Shown here: positions 17,084 to 26,625 of the stretch, one piece after another
Layout of the letters: the number at the start of each line of letters is the position of its first letter
How positions within the stretch are numbered: the stretch's first letter is position 1
From: Lachnospiraceae bacterium
Lineage (GTDB): Bacteria; Bacillota; Clostridia; Lachnospirales; Lachnospiraceae
Reading direction: 5' to 3'
Length of the DNA: 34,880 bases
NCBI GenBank assembly: GCA_030537145.1
Contig: JAUNON010000026.1
Coordinates: 1-34,880, forward strand
The notes under the pieces: model-generated
The model's database searches: none
What the model saw: only the letters and a program-made list of their open reading frames with translations
What the model was told of the DNA's origin: nothing
Translations under genes and position numbers: made by a program

Positions 17084-18079
17084 CTTTTTCAGCTCTGAAT
17101 CCAGGATGCGCTGAAAATAGTCTGGCAGCTTTGCAAGAAATACCCTTTCGGACAGATTTTCCAAAGCTCCCGACAGCTTTGGCAGCTCCATACGATAGGA
17201 ATGCAGAAGCTGGTACTTCAGCCCGTATTCCCGGAAAAACCGCTCATTTACCTTTTCGTCTCCGTATTTGGTATCCCCTACAATGGGATGACCCACGGAT
17301 GCCAGATGCGCCCGGATCTGATGGCTGCGCCCGGTGATAAGCTTCACTTCCAAAAGCGTCAGTCCGTTTCCGGTTCGAACCGGCATATATTCCGTCTCAA
17401 TCGGCTGGGAATCCGGCTGCTTCTCCCTGCTGATCCGCACCTGGTTTCTTTTCTCATCCTTCACCAGATAGCCGGAGAGACGGCAGCTTTCCTTCAGCTC
17501 TCCCTTTACCAGACAGCGGTAATATTTATGCATGGCACGATCGCGGAACATCCTGCTTAATTCCTGCAGCCCGGCAATCGTTTTTCCGGCCGCCACAATG
17601 CCGCTGGTATTGCGGTCCAGACGGTTACATACGGAAGGCCTGAAATAATCCAGGTTTTCTCTCGTGATGCTTCCGCTGCGCAGCAGATAACCAATGACAT
17701 ACTCCACCAGAGACACATCCTGCCTTCCGGCCTTCTGGGACAGCATCCCGGCCGGCTTATTGATCAGCAGCACATTTTCATCCTCATAAATAATGTCCAG
17801 CTTCGTATCCGGAAATTCCTCCTGCATTGCCAAACCGGCCTTTTCCGTACCTGTAAATTTTGCCAGAGTCTCTTCTGAAAAAAACAGCCGGATCCGGTCT
17901 GCTTCCTTTACCTTCTCCGAGCCATCGGCCTTCTTTCCATTTAGAGTAATATTCTTTTTTCTCAGCATTTTATAAAGAAAGCTTTTCGGAGCTTCCTTTA
18001 AATATCTGGCCAGCAGCTTATCCAGCCGCTGGCCGGCTTCCATAGCCGTAACTACAATTTCCTTCATTTTTTCTGCCAT
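17060..18079 (-). CDS. RluA-family 23S rRNA pseudouridine synthase (RluC/RluD type)
   Basis: Isomerises uridines in 23S rRNA. The 339-residue protein has an N-terminal S4 RNA-binding domain (about 10-70; AGQRLDKLLARYL, MLRKKNITLNGKKAD) and a RluA catalytic domain (about 90-330). The catalytic-Asp motif is CNRLDRNTSGIVAAGK, with LINKPAGMLSQK before it and the RSHQIRAHLASVGHPIVGD signature after it. The start is provisional, because a GGGAG lies only a few bases before the ATG at 18079. The last residues (KKRNSSAFS) are encoded by the repeat at 17069-17083, so the tail may be a recent extension. It is 99 bases after a small membrane protein gene. Which uridine it modifies cannot be told. Confidence 0.9.
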   Translation of the reverse strand: MAEKMKEIVVTAMEAGQRLDKLLARYLKEAPKSFLYKMLRKKNITLNGKKADGSEKVKEADRIRLFFSEETLAKFTGTEKAGLAMQEEFPDTKLDIIYEDENVLLINKPAGMLSQKAGRQDVSLVEYVIGYLLRSGSITRENLDYFRPSVCNRLDRNTSGIVAAGKTIAGLQELSRMFRDRAMHKYYRCLVKGELKESCRLSGYLVKDEKRNQVRISREKQPDSQPIETEYMPVRTGNGLTLLEVKLITGRSHQIRAHLASVGHPIVGDTKYGDEKVNERFFREYGLKYQLLHSYRMELPKLSGALENLSERVFLAKLPDYFQRILDSELKKRNSSAFS

Positions 18080-18178
18080 TTCTCCCGTTCTCTGTACCGC
18101 CCTGTATTCCTGCAGATCCTACGCAGCCTGCACAGCTCTTTTGCCCCAGGCAAAATACCGGATCAAACAGGAAATGAA

Positions 18179-18799
18179 TCAGACCGAAATCGCCATTAAC
18201 ACATGCAGAATCAGTTCCTCACGGGACAGATCCGGATAAGACTCATCCGGTGTAAACTTAATTCCCTCCCGGTATTTCTCCGGATTGTTCGCCAACTGTT
18301 CAATTCGTTCCAGATAAGGCTTCCTTTCCCGGAAAATCTTTACCTTAACGGACCGATACCCGTTGGAGCTCAGGATCTTAGCCATGTGCTTTTCCATAAA
18401 TTCATATTTCCCCTTCGGGGCACTGCAATAGCAGGCCACCTGATTTCCGCAGACCACCAGGGCATCCAGCGGAAGCCGGCCCTCATAAGCGGTTATCATC
18501 AATTCATAGCCTCTGGTCAGGTTTCCGGCTTTTTTCTCTGTTTGCTCTACAATCCTGGGATCTGCCGGCTTCTGCAGCAAAATCATGATCCAGTTCACAG
18601 CGCATTTCGCCGCAGGAAGGATCCCTACTACAGCAACTACGGTCAAAATATTTTTACGGGTATGCGCATAAGCGATACCGCTGAAAAATATCACAAGCGG
18701 AATTACAAACATGATGACCGTAATGAACGCTCTCTTTTTTCTCTCGTAAGCCACGTACCCGGCGCTGCCTTTTTGTACCTTTTTCTTTCTTTTCTTCAT
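18179..18799 (-). CDS. Conserved two-helix membrane protein, unknown function
   Basis: I do not recognise a named family. The 206-residue protein has a very basic N-terminus (MKKRKKKVQKG) and two transmembrane helices (about 24-46 and 50-76), followed by a soluble C-terminal domain with mixed strands and helices (LPLDALVVCGNQVACYC, YRSVKVKIFRERKPYLERI). By the positive-inside rule both ends should be cytoplasmic. It lies 27 bases after the YgiQ-type gene and is probably cotranscribed. Homologues of this type seem common in Lachnospiraceae from memory; no function is assigned. Confidence 0.7.
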   Translation of the reverse strand: MKKRKKKVQKGSAGYVAYERKKRAFITVIMFVIPLVIFFSGIAYAHTRKNILTVVAVVGILPAAKCAVNWIMILLQKPADPRIVEQTEKKAGNLTRGYELMITAYEGRLPLDALVVCGNQVACYCSAPKGKYEFMEKHMAKILSSNGYRSVKVKIFRERKPYLERIEQLANNPEKYREGIKFTPDESYPDLSREELILHVLMAISV

Positions 18800-18826
18800 T
18801 TGACTGCCGCCTTTCCCTTGGAATCT

Positions 18827-20734
18827 TCATCCCTTTTTTCTATGCACATTCCGTATCGTTTTCCGTGTGCCCGCACTTCCCTGTTTCTTTTCCTTTTTTC
18901 TTCCGTCTGTTTTTTGATCAGAATTTCCGTACTTCTGCCCTTTTTCCGGACGGATCAGGCATTTGGGGCCGTAGCCGATCAGATCCTCCCGGCCGGCCAG
19001 CCGCAGGGCCTCCTCTACCAGCGCCCGGTTCCTGGGATCCCGATACTGCATCAGCGCCCGCTGCATTGCTTTTTCATGCGGATTTTTCGGCACATATACC
19101 GGCTCCATCGTCCTGGGATCCAGCCCGGTATAATACATACAGGTAGAGATAGTGGAGGGCGTGGGATAAAAATCCTGTACCTGCTCCGGCATATATCCCA
19201 GCTCCCGCAGATACTCTGCCAGCTCCACCGCATCCTTCATGGTACAGCCCGGATGGGAGGACATCAGATAGGGAACCAGGAATTGATTCTGATTACAGGA
19301 TCGGTTCATCGCCTTATACTTTTCCACAAAGCCCAGATAAACGCTGTGCCGGGGCTTTCCCATCTTCTCCAGCACCCGGTCAGATACATGCTCCGGCGCC
19401 ACCTTAAGCTGGCCGCTGATATGGTACTTTACCAGTTCCCTTAAAAATTCATCGCTGGGGTCGCTCATCACATAATCAAAACGGATCCCGGAGCGAACAA
19501 ATACTTTTTTCACCTTTGGAAGCGCCCGCAGCTTTCGAAGAAGCTGCACATAATCCTTGTGACTGATATTCAGATTTTTGCAGGGGGTCGGAAACAGGCA
19601 CTGCCGGTTTTTGCAGACGCCTCTCTTTAACTGCTGTTGACAGGAGGGCTGCCGGAAATTTGCGGTTGGGCCGCCCACATCGTGGATATAGCCCTTGAAA
19701 TCCTTTTCCTCTGTCATTCCGACGGCCTCCCGCAAAATAGATTCATGACTTCTGGTCTGAATGATCCGCCCCTGATGGAAGGTCAGCGCACAGAAATTGC
19801 AACCGCCAAAGCAGCCGCGGTTGCTGACCAGGCTGAACTTTATTTCCGAAAATGCCGGAATACCGCCTGCCGCATCATACATGGGATGCCAGGTACGGCA
19901 ATAGGGAAGATCATATACCGCATCCATCTCTTCCTGGGTCAGCGGCTTTGCCGGCGGATTCTGCACCACATACACCGTATCATAGCGCTCTGCCATCCGT
20001 TTTCCGGAAAACGGATCCGTATTGCAGTACTGCCGGAAAAAGCTTTTGGCATAGTTCTTTTTGTCTGCCAGCAGCTCCTCGTAAGAAGGCAGCAGCTCAT
20101 AATCATACACATCCCCGATCCGTTTTGTTTTAAAGCAGGTCCCGGGCACAAAGGTAATATCCTTTACATCAATCCCCGCCGCCAGCGCATCCGCAATCTC
20201 CACAATAGAATGCTCTCCCATCCCATAGGAGATCAGATCTGCCCCGCAGTCCATCAGAAGAGATCGGCGCATGGAATTGCTCCAGTAATCATAATGGGCC
20301 AGTCGCCGCAGGCTGGCCTCAATGCCGCCTGCAATAACAGGGGTGTGCTTATATACCTGGCGAATCAGATTACAGTATACCATAACCGCCCGGTCCGGCC
20401 GTTTCCCCATCTCTCCTCCCGGTGTATAGGCATCCGTCCGGCGGCGTTTTTTCGAAACACTATAGTGATTTACCATGGAATCCATATTCCCTGCGGACAC
20501 CAGAAAGCCCAGCCTGGGAGCCCCCAAAACAGCGATGCTCTTCGCATCCCTCCAGTCCGGCTGAGAAATGATGCCCACCGTATAGCCCTTTGCCTGCAGC
20601 AGCCTGCTGATAATGGCATGGCCAAAGGAGGGATGATCCACGTACGCATCCCCTATGACATATACAAAATCCAGTTGCTTCATATTCTTCTCTTCCATAT
20701 CCTCTTTGGATACGGGCAAAAAGTCTGACTTCAT
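18827..20734 (-). CDS. YgiQ-family (UPF0313) radical SAM protein
   Basis: A radical S-adenosylmethionine enzyme of unknown reaction. The 635-residue protein starts with the conserved [19 protein letters not shown] and [19 protein letters not shown]. It has the iron-sulfur motif [16 protein letters not shown] (Cx3Cx2C) near the middle, followed by [28 protein letters not shown] and [20 protein letters not shown], all typical of UPF0313. The final 40 residues are Lys-rich and low-complexity. The ATG overlaps the stop of the upstream HAD gene by four bases, with GAGGTG as its ribosome site, so the two are coupled. The family is widespread but without an established substrate. Confidence 0.92.
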   Translation of the reverse strand: MKSDFLPVSKEDMEEKNMKQLDFVYVIGDAYVDHPSFGHAIISRLLQAKGYTVGIISQPDWRDAKSIAVLGAPRLGFLVSAGNMDSMVNHYSVSKKRRRTDAYTPGGEMGKRPDRAVMVYCNLIRQVYKHTPVIAGGIEASLRRLAHYDYWSNSMRRSLLMDCGADLISYGMGEHSIVEIADALAAGIDVKDITFVPGTCFKTKRIGDVYDYELLPSYEELLADKKNYAKSFFRQYCNTDPFSGKRMAERYDTVYVVQNPPAKPLTQEEMDAVYDLPYCRTWHPMYDAAGGIPAFSEIKFSLVSNRGCFGGCNFCALTFHQGRIIQTRSHESILREAVGMTEEKDFKGYIHDVGGPTANFRQPSCQQQLKRGVCKNRQCLFPTPCKNLNISHKDYVQLLRKLRALPKVKKVFVRSGIRFDYVMSDPSDEFLRELVKYHISGQLKVAPEHVSDRVLEKMGKPRHSVYLGFVEKYKAMNRSCNQNQFLVPYLMSSHPGCTMKDAVELAEYLRELGYMPEQVQDFYPTPSTISTCMYYTGLDPRTMEPVYVPKNPHEKAMQRALMQYRDPRNRALVEEALRLAGREDLIGYGPKCLIRPEKGQKYGNSDQKTDGRKKEKKQGSAGTRKTIRNVHRKKG

Positions 20735-21399
20735 CTTAACACCTCGAAGGTATGATCCAACACTTCATCGAAATTACGGATATAATAATCTGCAAGGGAC
20801 AAAATCTCCTGTTTCCGGTCGGCAGAATAAGCATCTTCCATGGCGCAGACTGTCATTCCCGCATTTTTCCCCGCCAGAATTCCTTTTGGTATATCCTCAA
20901 ATACCAGGCATTCCTCCGGCTTTACCCTCAGTGAATCAGCTACGGACAGATAAATGTCCGGTGCCGGCTTTCCCTTTCCCACCTCGCAGGCGGTACGGAT
21001 GCAGTCGAAGATTCCTTCCGCCTGATTTTTTCTTAAGGCCGCCACTACCAGCCTCCGGTCATTGCTGGTAGCGATCCCCATTCTCACGCCCCGCTTTTTC
21101 AACTCAGAAAGCAGCCGTCTTGCCCCCTGCTTGAAGGGGACCTGACTGGCATATTTTTCATAAGCCATCTGATTCCAGTCATCCTTGATCTGCTCAATGC
21201 TATAGGGCAGATGAAAGGTCTCTTTAAAATAACAGGCCGTTTCCGTAAAGCCCATCCCTTCAATTTCCCATTGAAGCTGTTCCGGCAGCGGAATCCGGAA
21301 ACGTCCCAGATATTCGATATCAATGTCCCGCCACATCCACATGGAATCCATCAGCGTACCGTCCATATCAAAAATTACCGCCTTCTTATTTTCCAGCAT
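20731..21399 (-). CDS. HAD-superfamily phosphatase, beta-phosphoglucomutase-like
   Basis: Predicted to be a phosphatase or phosphomutase on small phosphorylated metabolites. The 222-residue protein has the Rossmann-like HAD core with motif [10 protein letters not shown] (nucleophile Asp), motif II ATSND, motif III Lys in [11 protein letters not shown] and motif [19 protein letters not shown] helical cap (about 20-90) marks it as subfamily I. Residues resembling the sugar-phosphate mutase group are present, but the substrate cannot be assigned. It overlaps the following YgiQ gene. Confidence 0.85.
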   Translation of the reverse strand: MLENKKAVIFDMDGTLMDSMWMWRDIDIEYLGRFRIPLPEQLQWEIEGMGFTETACYFKETFHLPYSIEQIKDDWNQMAYEKYASQVPFKQGARRLLSELKKRGVRMGIATSNDRRLVVAALRKNQAEGIFDCIRTACEVGKGKPAPDIYLSVADSLRVKPEECLVFEDIPKGILAGKNAGMTVCAMEDAYSADRKQEILSLADYYIRNFDEVLDHTFEVLR

Positions 21400-21449
21400 T
21401 TCCTTCCCCTTTCTTCCGGAAAATGTCCCCCAGTCCGCCCGGAGACATT

Positions 21450-22181
21450 TTACTGGTTCTGTCGTAATTTCTCTATTTCCTCCTCCGTCAGTCTCCGGTA
21501 CATCCCCGGCGAAAGTCCGGAATCCAGCTTCAGGCTTCCCATAGAAAGCCGTTTCAGGTAGATTACTTTTTTCCCCACCGCCTCAAACATTCGTTTTACC
21601 TGGTGGAACTTTCCCTCCTGAATCGTTACACGAATCTCTGATATTTCGTCTCCGTAACCGCCTTCCGGCAAAATCACCAGACGAGCCGGCATGGTTTTTT
21701 TCTTTTCTCCGATATCAAGCCCTTCCGCGAACAGGCGGCAGTCCTGCTCCGTTACCTTTCCCAGGATTCGGGCATAATAGGTCTTATCCACATGCTTCCC
21801 GGGAGAAAGAAGCCGGTGCGCCAGTGCTCCGTCATTCGTCAAAAGCAAAAGGCCTTCCGTATCAATATCCAGCCGTCCCACGGGAAAAAGGCCGGATTTC
21901 TTTTTTTCCCGGATCAGATCCAGAACCACCGGCTGCCGACTGTCCTCCGTGGCCGATAAATAGCCGGCCGGCTTATTCAGCATATAGTAAACGAACTCCT
22001 CCAGGCCGATGCTTTCCCCCCTTAAGCATACCTGATCCTTCTGAGGATCCAGCTTCTGCTCCGGCTTTGCGGCAGATACCCCGTTTACCGTGACCAGCCC
22101 CTTTTTTAAAAACTGCTTAACCTCCGTCCGCGTGCCGCAGCCGGCATTTGCCAGATATTTATCCAGTCTGATCTGTGCCAT
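21450..22181 (-). CDS. RsuA/RluB/RluE-family rRNA pseudouridine synthase
   Basis: Converts a specific uridine in rRNA to pseudouridine. The 243-residue protein contains an S4 domain at 1-60 (IRLDKYLANAGCGTRTEVKQF, KGLVTVNGVSAAKP) and the catalytic domain with GRLDIDTEGLLLLTNDG, in which the Asp of RLD is catalytic. YMLNKPAGYLSA and EGKFHQVKRMFEAVGKKVIYLKR complete the family signature. The start is the ATG at 22181, with AAGGAG 7 bases before it; an upstream in-frame ATG at 22211 lies inside the preceding methyltransferase gene. The spacing of 14 bases indicates one operon with that gene. The 16S versus 23S target is not distinguishable here. Confidence 0.92.
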   Translation of the reverse strand: MAQIRLDKYLANAGCGTRTEVKQFLKKGLVTVNGVSAAKPEQKLDPQKDQVCLRGESIGLEEFVYYMLNKPAGYLSATEDSRQPVVLDLIREKKKSGLFPVGRLDIDTEGLLLLTNDGALAHRLLSPGKHVDKTYYARILGKVTEQDCRLFAEGLDIGEKKKTMPARLVILPEGGYGDEISEIRVTIQEGKFHQVKRMFEAVGKKVIYLKRLSMGSLKLDSGLSPGMYRRLTEEEIEKLRQNQ

Positions 22182-22195
22182 CTTTCCGCTCCTTC

Positions 22196-23581
22196 TTACC
22201 GGAGTCTCCATCCCGGATGATATTTGTTTCGAATGCTTCCATTGATATATTTTCCCCAGCCAAGAGGATAACCGTCACAGCAGACCAAAACCCAGCCGTT
22301 AAAGCAGCGGGCGGCCTCCTCCGTCTCCGGAGTTTCCCCTTTCAGGTATCTGATCACCGCCGGATCCCTGGCAGAAAGGTCCAGCACATTTTTACAATTT
22401 TCTCTTTTCAGTGCCATTGCCAACGCCTGAGAAGGTTCAAAACGCTTCTTCTTTTCTGTTCCCAAAAGCAGCCCGGTCCGCAGATATCGAAGGCCGGACG
22501 GCATGGAATGCTCCTCCGGAATCAGAAACAGATTTTCCTGCTTTTGAAAAACAGTCCCCTTTTCCGGCCAGGCAAGCCCCAGTTCCTTTCCGAAGCTCTG
22601 CACGGTTTCCGGCAGAGCCGCCGTCCCTTCCGTCCTTCTCCCTGCCGGTATCCTCCGATCCGGCTTCCCTTCTTCCGGTTTCTTTCTTAGCAATGCGGCA
22701 AAATGCCCTTCTCCCTCCATTTTGTGAGGCCAGATACGGATACATTTCTCCGCCGGGAAAGCCGGCCTTTCCGGCAGGGGAAGGCCGGCGGAAAACCCGG
22801 GGTACCATTTGGCATCTGCCAGCTCCAGCTCCGGAAACTCCTCCAGTGTTTCCCCGATTACCTGTTCATTTTCCTCCGCCGAAAAGGTACAGGTGGAATA
22901 AAGCAGCATTCCTCCGGGGCACAGCATCCGGACGGCACAGGAAAGAATTTCCTTTTGCAGGGGCGCATAATACTCCGGCCCACGTTCCATCCAGCTTTTT
23001 ATCAACCCGGGAGTCTTGCGGAACATTCCTTCTCCGGAACAGGGCGCATCCACCAGAATCTTATCAAAATAAGGACCGAACCTCTGCAGCAGCCTTTCCG
23101 GAGTTTCCGCCGTAACAAAAGCATTTCTTATACCAAACAGCTCAAGATTTTTCAGCAGCGCCCCTGCCCGGGAAGCACTCACGTCATTCGCTACCAAAAC
23201 CCCGGTTCCTCCCAGCCTGGCTCCCAGCTCCGTAGCCTTCCCGCCCGGTGCGGCGCACAGATCCAGCACCCGGTCTCCTTTTTCAACGGGCAGCCGCCCT
23301 GCCGGCACCATTGCGCTTGGCTCCTGAACATAATAAAGTCCGGCAAAATAATGGGGATGCTTTGTCACCTGGTCCTCTTCCCGGTAGAAAAAGCCATTAT
23401 CGGTCCATGGGATTGGAGTAAGGGAAAAGGGGGTAAGATTTAAAAAATCCTCCACGGAAATCTTCGCCGTGTTCACTCTCAGGCCCTGCCTTCTTTCCTG
23501 CTCATAGCACCCGAGGAACTGTTCATATTCCGTTCCCAGCAAATTCTGCATCCGCTGTGTAAATCGTTCCGGTAAATTCAT
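22196..23581 (-). CDS. RsmF/RsmB-like rRNA cytosine-C5 methyltransferase
   Basis: A NOL1/NOP2/Sun-family S-adenosylmethionine methyltransferase that forms 5-methylcytosine in rRNA. The 461-residue protein has an N-terminal RNA-binding segment (1-95), a Rossmann catalytic domain with LCAAPGGKATELGARL, the PC motif VDAPCSGEGMFRK and the TC motif YSTCTFSAEEN, both catalytic cysteines being present. A C-terminal domain of about 150 residues (RYLRTGLLLGTEKKKRFEPS, GWVLVCCDGYPLGWGKYING) matches the RsmF/YebU-type RNA-binding tail rather than RsmB, which lacks it and has an N-terminal NusB domain. A GGGAGGG site precedes the ATG. It follows the alarmone synthetase gene by 14 bases. Confidence 0.88.
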   Translation of the reverse strand: MNLPERFTQRMQNLLGTEYEQFLGCYEQERRQGLRVNTAKISVEDFLNLTPFSLTPIPWTDNGFFYREEDQVTKHPHYFAGLYYVQEPSAMVPAGRLPVEKGDRVLDLCAAPGGKATELGARLGGTGVLVANDVSASRAGALLKNLELFGIRNAFVTAETPERLLQRFGPYFDKILVDAPCSGEGMFRKTPGLIKSWMERGPEYYAPLQKEILSCAVRMLCPGGMLLYSTCTFSAEENEQVIGETLEEFPELELADAKWYPGFSAGLPLPERPAFPAEKCIRIWPHKMEGEGHFAALLRKKPEEGKPDRRIPAGRRTEGTAALPETVQSFGKELGLAWPEKGTVFQKQENLFLIPEEHSMPSGLRYLRTGLLLGTEKKKRFEPSQALAMALKRENCKNVLDLSARDPAVIRYLKGETPETEEAARCFNGWVLVCCDGYPLGWGKYINGSIRNKYHPGWRLR

Positions 23582-23595
23582 ACGATCCCTCCCGG

Positions 23596-24408
23596 CTACG
23601 TATTCTGCTCCAGCGCCTGAGCTCTGTAGCCCTCTGCGATCAAATCCAGCTCCTTCCCGAAGCGCTGCAGCTTTTCCAGATCATTTTCCTCATAAATCCG
23701 GTAAAACTCATCCTGAATCTTGGCTATTTCCCGCTTATTTGCCAGGCGGTACAGGTTTTGAATGTTATTTAAAATATCCGAAATAACATTATTCTGAATC
23801 TGGAAAGAATTCTGGGCGTCCATAATCTCTCCCCGCACTGCCGACATCTCGCTGTCCAGCACCACAATGGCCTGGGCAGCTTTCAGAAGCTTTTTCCGAA
23901 TGTGAGGAGGAATATTTTTCTGAAACTTATACTGCATGGAATGCTCAATGATTGCCCAGAAATTCATCCCCAGGGTCCGGATCTGAATCTCCGCGCAGAT
24001 CTTCCTGGCTCCCTGCAGGGTCTCCACCTCATAGGCCACAATCACATGATAGCTTCGATAGCCGCTGTCCTTGCTGTGATTCACATAATCCCGTTCATCC
24101 AGTATCTGCATATCGCTGCGCCTTCGGATCAGCTCCACCACCATCTCAATATCCTCTACAAACTGGCAGATAATCCGGACACCGGCAATGTCGTACATTT
24201 CTTCTTCGATCTTTTCCAAAGGAATTCCTTTTCTCTGAGCCTTCTCCAAAATACTGGAGATACTCTTAACCCGCCCTGTTACCTGCTCAATGGGAGAATA
24301 CATGCCTTTGTCCTTATATTCTTTTATCAAATGCTCAAACTTAACGGTCAGTTCCTTCACCGCCAGTTCGTAAGGAGTCAGAATCTCCCGCCAAAGCTGA
24401 ATTTCCAT
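23596..24408 (-). CDS. Small alarmone synthetase (GTP pyrophosphokinase, RelQ/YjbM type)
   Basis: Predicted to transfer pyrophosphate from ATP to GTP or GDP, making (p)ppGpp. The 270-residue protein has only the synthetase domain, with no HD hydrolase and no TGS/ACT regulatory parts. Key segments are TGRVKSISSILEKAQRK (residues 44-60), metal-binding D73 in YDIAGVRII, DYVNHSKDSGYRSYHVIV (107-124), and AEIQIRTLGMNFWAIIEHSMQYK with E140 (139-161). A helical C-terminal extension beyond about 200 is longer than in Bacillus RelQ. The start ATG at 24408 follows GGGAGGAG at good spacing; the upstream ATG in the leader has none. It leads the operon of RNA-modification genes. Confidence 0.9.
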   Translation of the reverse strand: MEIQLWREILTPYELAVKELTVKFEHLIKEYKDKGMYSPIEQVTGRVKSISSILEKAQRKGIPLEKIEEEMYDIAGVRIICQFVEDIEMVVELIRRRSDMQILDERDYVNHSKDSGYRSYHVIVAYEVETLQGARKICAEIQIRTLGMNFWAIIEHSMQYKFQKNIPPHIRKKLLKAAQAIVVLDSEMSAVRGEIMDAQNSFQIQNNVISDILNNIQNLYRLANKREIAKIQDEFYRIYEENDLEKLQRFGKELDLIAEGYRAQALEQNT

Positions 24409-24453
24409 ATTGTCTCCTCCCTGCTTTCTGATTACATATTTCAAATTCTAATA

Positions 24454-24462
24454 AGTATAACA
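24454..24462 (-). promoter_or_regulatory. Extended -10 promoter of the alarmone synthetase operon
   Basis: On the minus strand TGTTATACT gives an extended -10 (TATACT preceded by TG-T) about 46 bases before the start codon. The -35 region is weak. No other vegetative promoter is obvious in the 24409-24525 divergent gap. Confidence 0.5.
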
Positions 24463-24525
24463 CATCTTGCCGGCTTCATCCACATATATTATGGAAACAC
24501 CGTGTCCCAGGAATGGTAACCCGAT

Positions 24526-25458
24526 ATGAAAAAAATGCTTTTCACTCTGCTGCTCACACTTTTACTCGGCTTTCTGCTTCTCTCACCCCAGACTGCTCTG
24601 GAAGCCGCCAGCAACGGCCTGATCCTCTGGTATCGGAATCTGGTGCCGGTGCTTCTGCCCTTCCTGATCCTGTCCAATTTAATGATACGGCTGGATGTGA
24701 TCTCCGCACTTTTGAAATACATACATCCTCTGTTCCGGCTGCTCTGGGGCACCTCTGTCTACGGCAGCTACGGAATTCTGGCCGGCTTTCTTTTCGGCTA
24801 TCCCTTGGGTGCGAAGGTGGTGCAGGATCTGCGTCAGGAGGGACTGATTTCCCTGGAGGAAGCCACATACCTGATCGGATTTATAAATAACTTAAGTCCC
24901 GCTTTTCTGATTACCTTCGTGGCGAATCAAAGCCTGCAGCAGCCCTCTTTGGCAGGCCCCACCCTTGCCATCCTCTATGGCTCCTCCATTCTGACAGGCC
25001 TGCTGACCTCTTTCCGATACCGGAATAAAAAAAATATGCCGCCTTACCAAAAGAAGAAGGCATCCAAAGCTCCCCTGAAACCGGAACTTATAGATGCCTG
25101 TATTTCGGATGGAATTTTGAACATAACAAAACTTGGCGTATATATTATGCTCTTCTCAATCATAACTGGAGCCTTAAGCATGATTCCCATAAAAAACCCT
25201 CTGCAGCGCTGTCTGCTGCTTGGAAGCCTGGAAATCACAGCCGGAATCCGCATGACCTGCGCCTCTTCCATGCCTTTTGCCCAAAAATACCTGTGCCTGA
25301 TCCTGCTATGCAGCTTCGGCGGAATCTGCGCCCTGTTTCAAACGCTTTCCGTCTTTCCCATGCCGGAAAAAACCTTCCGTCACTATCTGAAGGCCAAAGC
25401 GCTTACCCTTTCTCTCAGTGTTCTGTTCACATGGCTTTTCCTGGCAAAACTGCTTTAA
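24526..25458 (+). CDS. ylbJ: Sporulation integral membrane protein YlbJ
   Basis: A polytopic membrane protein of the nucleoside-recognition (Gate) family required for spore cortex formation in Bacillus, where it is expressed in the mother cell. The 310-residue protein has about 8 hydrophobic segments and conserved family stretches: GLILWYRNLVPVLLPFLILS, GFLFGYPLGAKVVQDL, LIGFINNLSPAFLITFVAN and LLGSLEITAGIRM. The ribosome site is weak (AGGA at a distance). The upstream CATATTT (24435-24441) and TATAACAC (24456-24463), 14 bases apart, only partly resemble a sigma-E promoter. It stands next to the coaD block, its usual neighbourhood, in the opposite orientation. Confidence 0.9.
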   Translation: MKKMLFTLLLTLLLGFLLLSPQTALEAASNGLILWYRNLVPVLLPFLILSNLMIRLDVISALLKYIHPLFRLLWGTSVYGSYGILAGFLFGYPLGAKVVQDLRQEGLISLEEATYLIGFINNLSPAFLITFVANQSLQQPSLAGPTLAILYGSSILTGLLTSFRYRNKKNMPPYQKKKASKAPLKPELIDACISDGILNITKLGVYIMLFSIITGALSMIPIKNPLQRCLLLGSLEITAGIRMTCASSMPFAQKYLCLILLCSFGGICALFQTLSVFPMPEKTFRHYLKAKALTLSLSVLFTWLFLAKLL

Positions 25459-25484
25459 AAGGAGCCGGGCCGTATCCCCTGTCC

Positions 25485-26093
25485 TTATTCTTCCTCCTCA
25501 TTTGCCGGCTGCTCCAGCCCTTCCTCCATAGCCATGGTATAACTGGAGGGCGCTGCCTGGGGAGAAAGCTCCTGACGGTTCTTGCTGACAATATCATAGC
25601 TGGACTGGACCGCATTAATGAAATTGCTGTATTTTGTGCCTGCCGTCTCAATGGTATGACTCATAATCTTTTCCAGATTATCCAGCATCTCATCCGTATA
25701 GGAAATCGCACTCATACGGATATTATTGGAATCGGTGGTAGCATTGTCGATAATTTCCTGCGCCTGGGCATTGGTCTGCTCCAGAAGCTGATTGGACTGC
25801 TCCAGAGCCTTCTGCATTACCTCGCTCTCACTGACGATCCGGTCTGCCTTTGCCTGAGCATCTGCAATAATCGCATCTGCCTTTGCCTGGGCATCCTCCA
25901 GAATCGCATCCTTATTGCTGATGATCTTCTGGTAGCGCTTGATCTCATCCGGTGTTTTCATACGAAGCTCTCTTAAAAGCTCTTCCAGCTCTTCCTTATT
26001 TACCACAATCTTTGTGGAGGACAGCGGCTGGAACTTACAGCTATCCACATACTCTTCAATCTCTTCAATAATCTGTTCAATTCTGCTGCTCAT
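25485..26093 (-). CDS. Coiled-coil protein, ATPase-subunit-H-like / DivIVA-like
   Basis: Function unknown. The 202-residue protein is almost entirely helical and soluble. It has an N-terminal acidic segment (IEQIIEEIEEYVDSC), then a DivIVA-like region (VVNKEELEELLRELRMKTPDEIKRYQ) and a long heptad-repeat coiled coil (about 55-125) with the internal repeat EDAQAKADAIIADAQAKADR. A less ordered tail ends in EEEE. Database names for such proteins, such as V-ATPase subunit H, come from coiled-coil similarity and do not imply ATPase function. AAGGAG precedes the start. It follows coaD by 21 bases in the rsmD-coaD operon, the usual clostridial position. Confidence 0.75.
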   Translation of the reverse strand: MSSRIEQIIEEIEEYVDSCKFQPLSSTKIVVNKEELEELLRELRMKTPDEIKRYQKIISNKDAILEDAQAKADAIIADAQAKADRIVSESEVMQKALEQSNQLLEQTNAQAQEIIDNATTDSNNIRMSAISYTDEMLDNLEKIMSHTIETAGTKYSNFINAVQSSYDIVSKNRQELSPQAAPSSYTMAMEEGLEQPANEEEE

Positions 26094-26114
26094 AGTACAT
26101 TTCTCCTTAACTAA

Positions 26115-26621
26115 TTATTCTTTCCTTTTCCCCTGCTGCATAATTTCATTTACCCTTTTATAGATCCGGTCAACGACCGTCTCCGGAACAAAACGGGAAA
26201 TATCCCCGCCGTAAACGGCAACCTCTTTCACTGTCGTCGAGCTTAAATAGGCATACTCCAGATTTGTAGTCAAAAACAATGTGTCAATATCAGGCGCCAG
26301 CACCCGATTCGTCTGGGCCATCTGAAGCTCATACTCAAAATCCGTAATCGCTCTCAGTCCCCTTACCATAATCCTGGCTTCACACTGTCTCAGGAAATCA
26401 ACAGAGAGCCCGGAAAACGCCTCCACGCGGACATTGCCGATCCCTTTTGTTACCTCCTGCAGCATTTGGACACGCTCCTCCACCGAAAACAACGGTCTTT
26501 TCGCATTATTAATCAGAACACCCACAATCAGCTCATCAACCAAACGGGCTGAACGTTCTATGATATCCAGATGCCCCAGCGTGACCGGGTCAAAACTGCC
26601 CGGATACACAGCTCTCCTCAT
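26115..26621 (-). CDS. coaD: Phosphopantetheine adenylyltransferase
   Basis: Transfers AMP from ATP to 4'-phosphopantetheine, the penultimate step of coenzyme A synthesis. The 168-residue cytoplasmic enzyme has the nucleotidyltransferase motif [16 protein letters not shown] (TxGH), the phosphate-binding [16 protein letters not shown] and the C-terminal [17 protein letters not shown] with SSTxVKE. All catalytic positions look intact. It starts 4 bases after rsmD ends, with GAGGAG inside the end of rsmD, and heads toward the coiled-coil gene. The rsmD-coaD pairing is widely conserved. Confidence 0.97.
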   Translation of the reverse strand: MRRAVYPGSFDPVTLGHLDIIERSARLVDELIVGVLINNAKRPLFSVEERVQMLQEVTKGIGNVRVEAFSGLSVDFLRQCEARIMVRGLRAITDFEYELQMAQTNRVLAPDIDTLFLTTNLEYAYLSSTTVKEVAVYGGDISRFVPETVVDRIYKRVNEIMQQGKRKE

Positions 26622-26625
26622 GGTT

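Noticed and set aside
18203..20728. Plus-strand open frames of 413 and 363 codons opposite the YgiQ gene and its neighbour
   Set aside because: Both are antisense shadows of conserved genes, with no ribosome sites or recognisable protein features.
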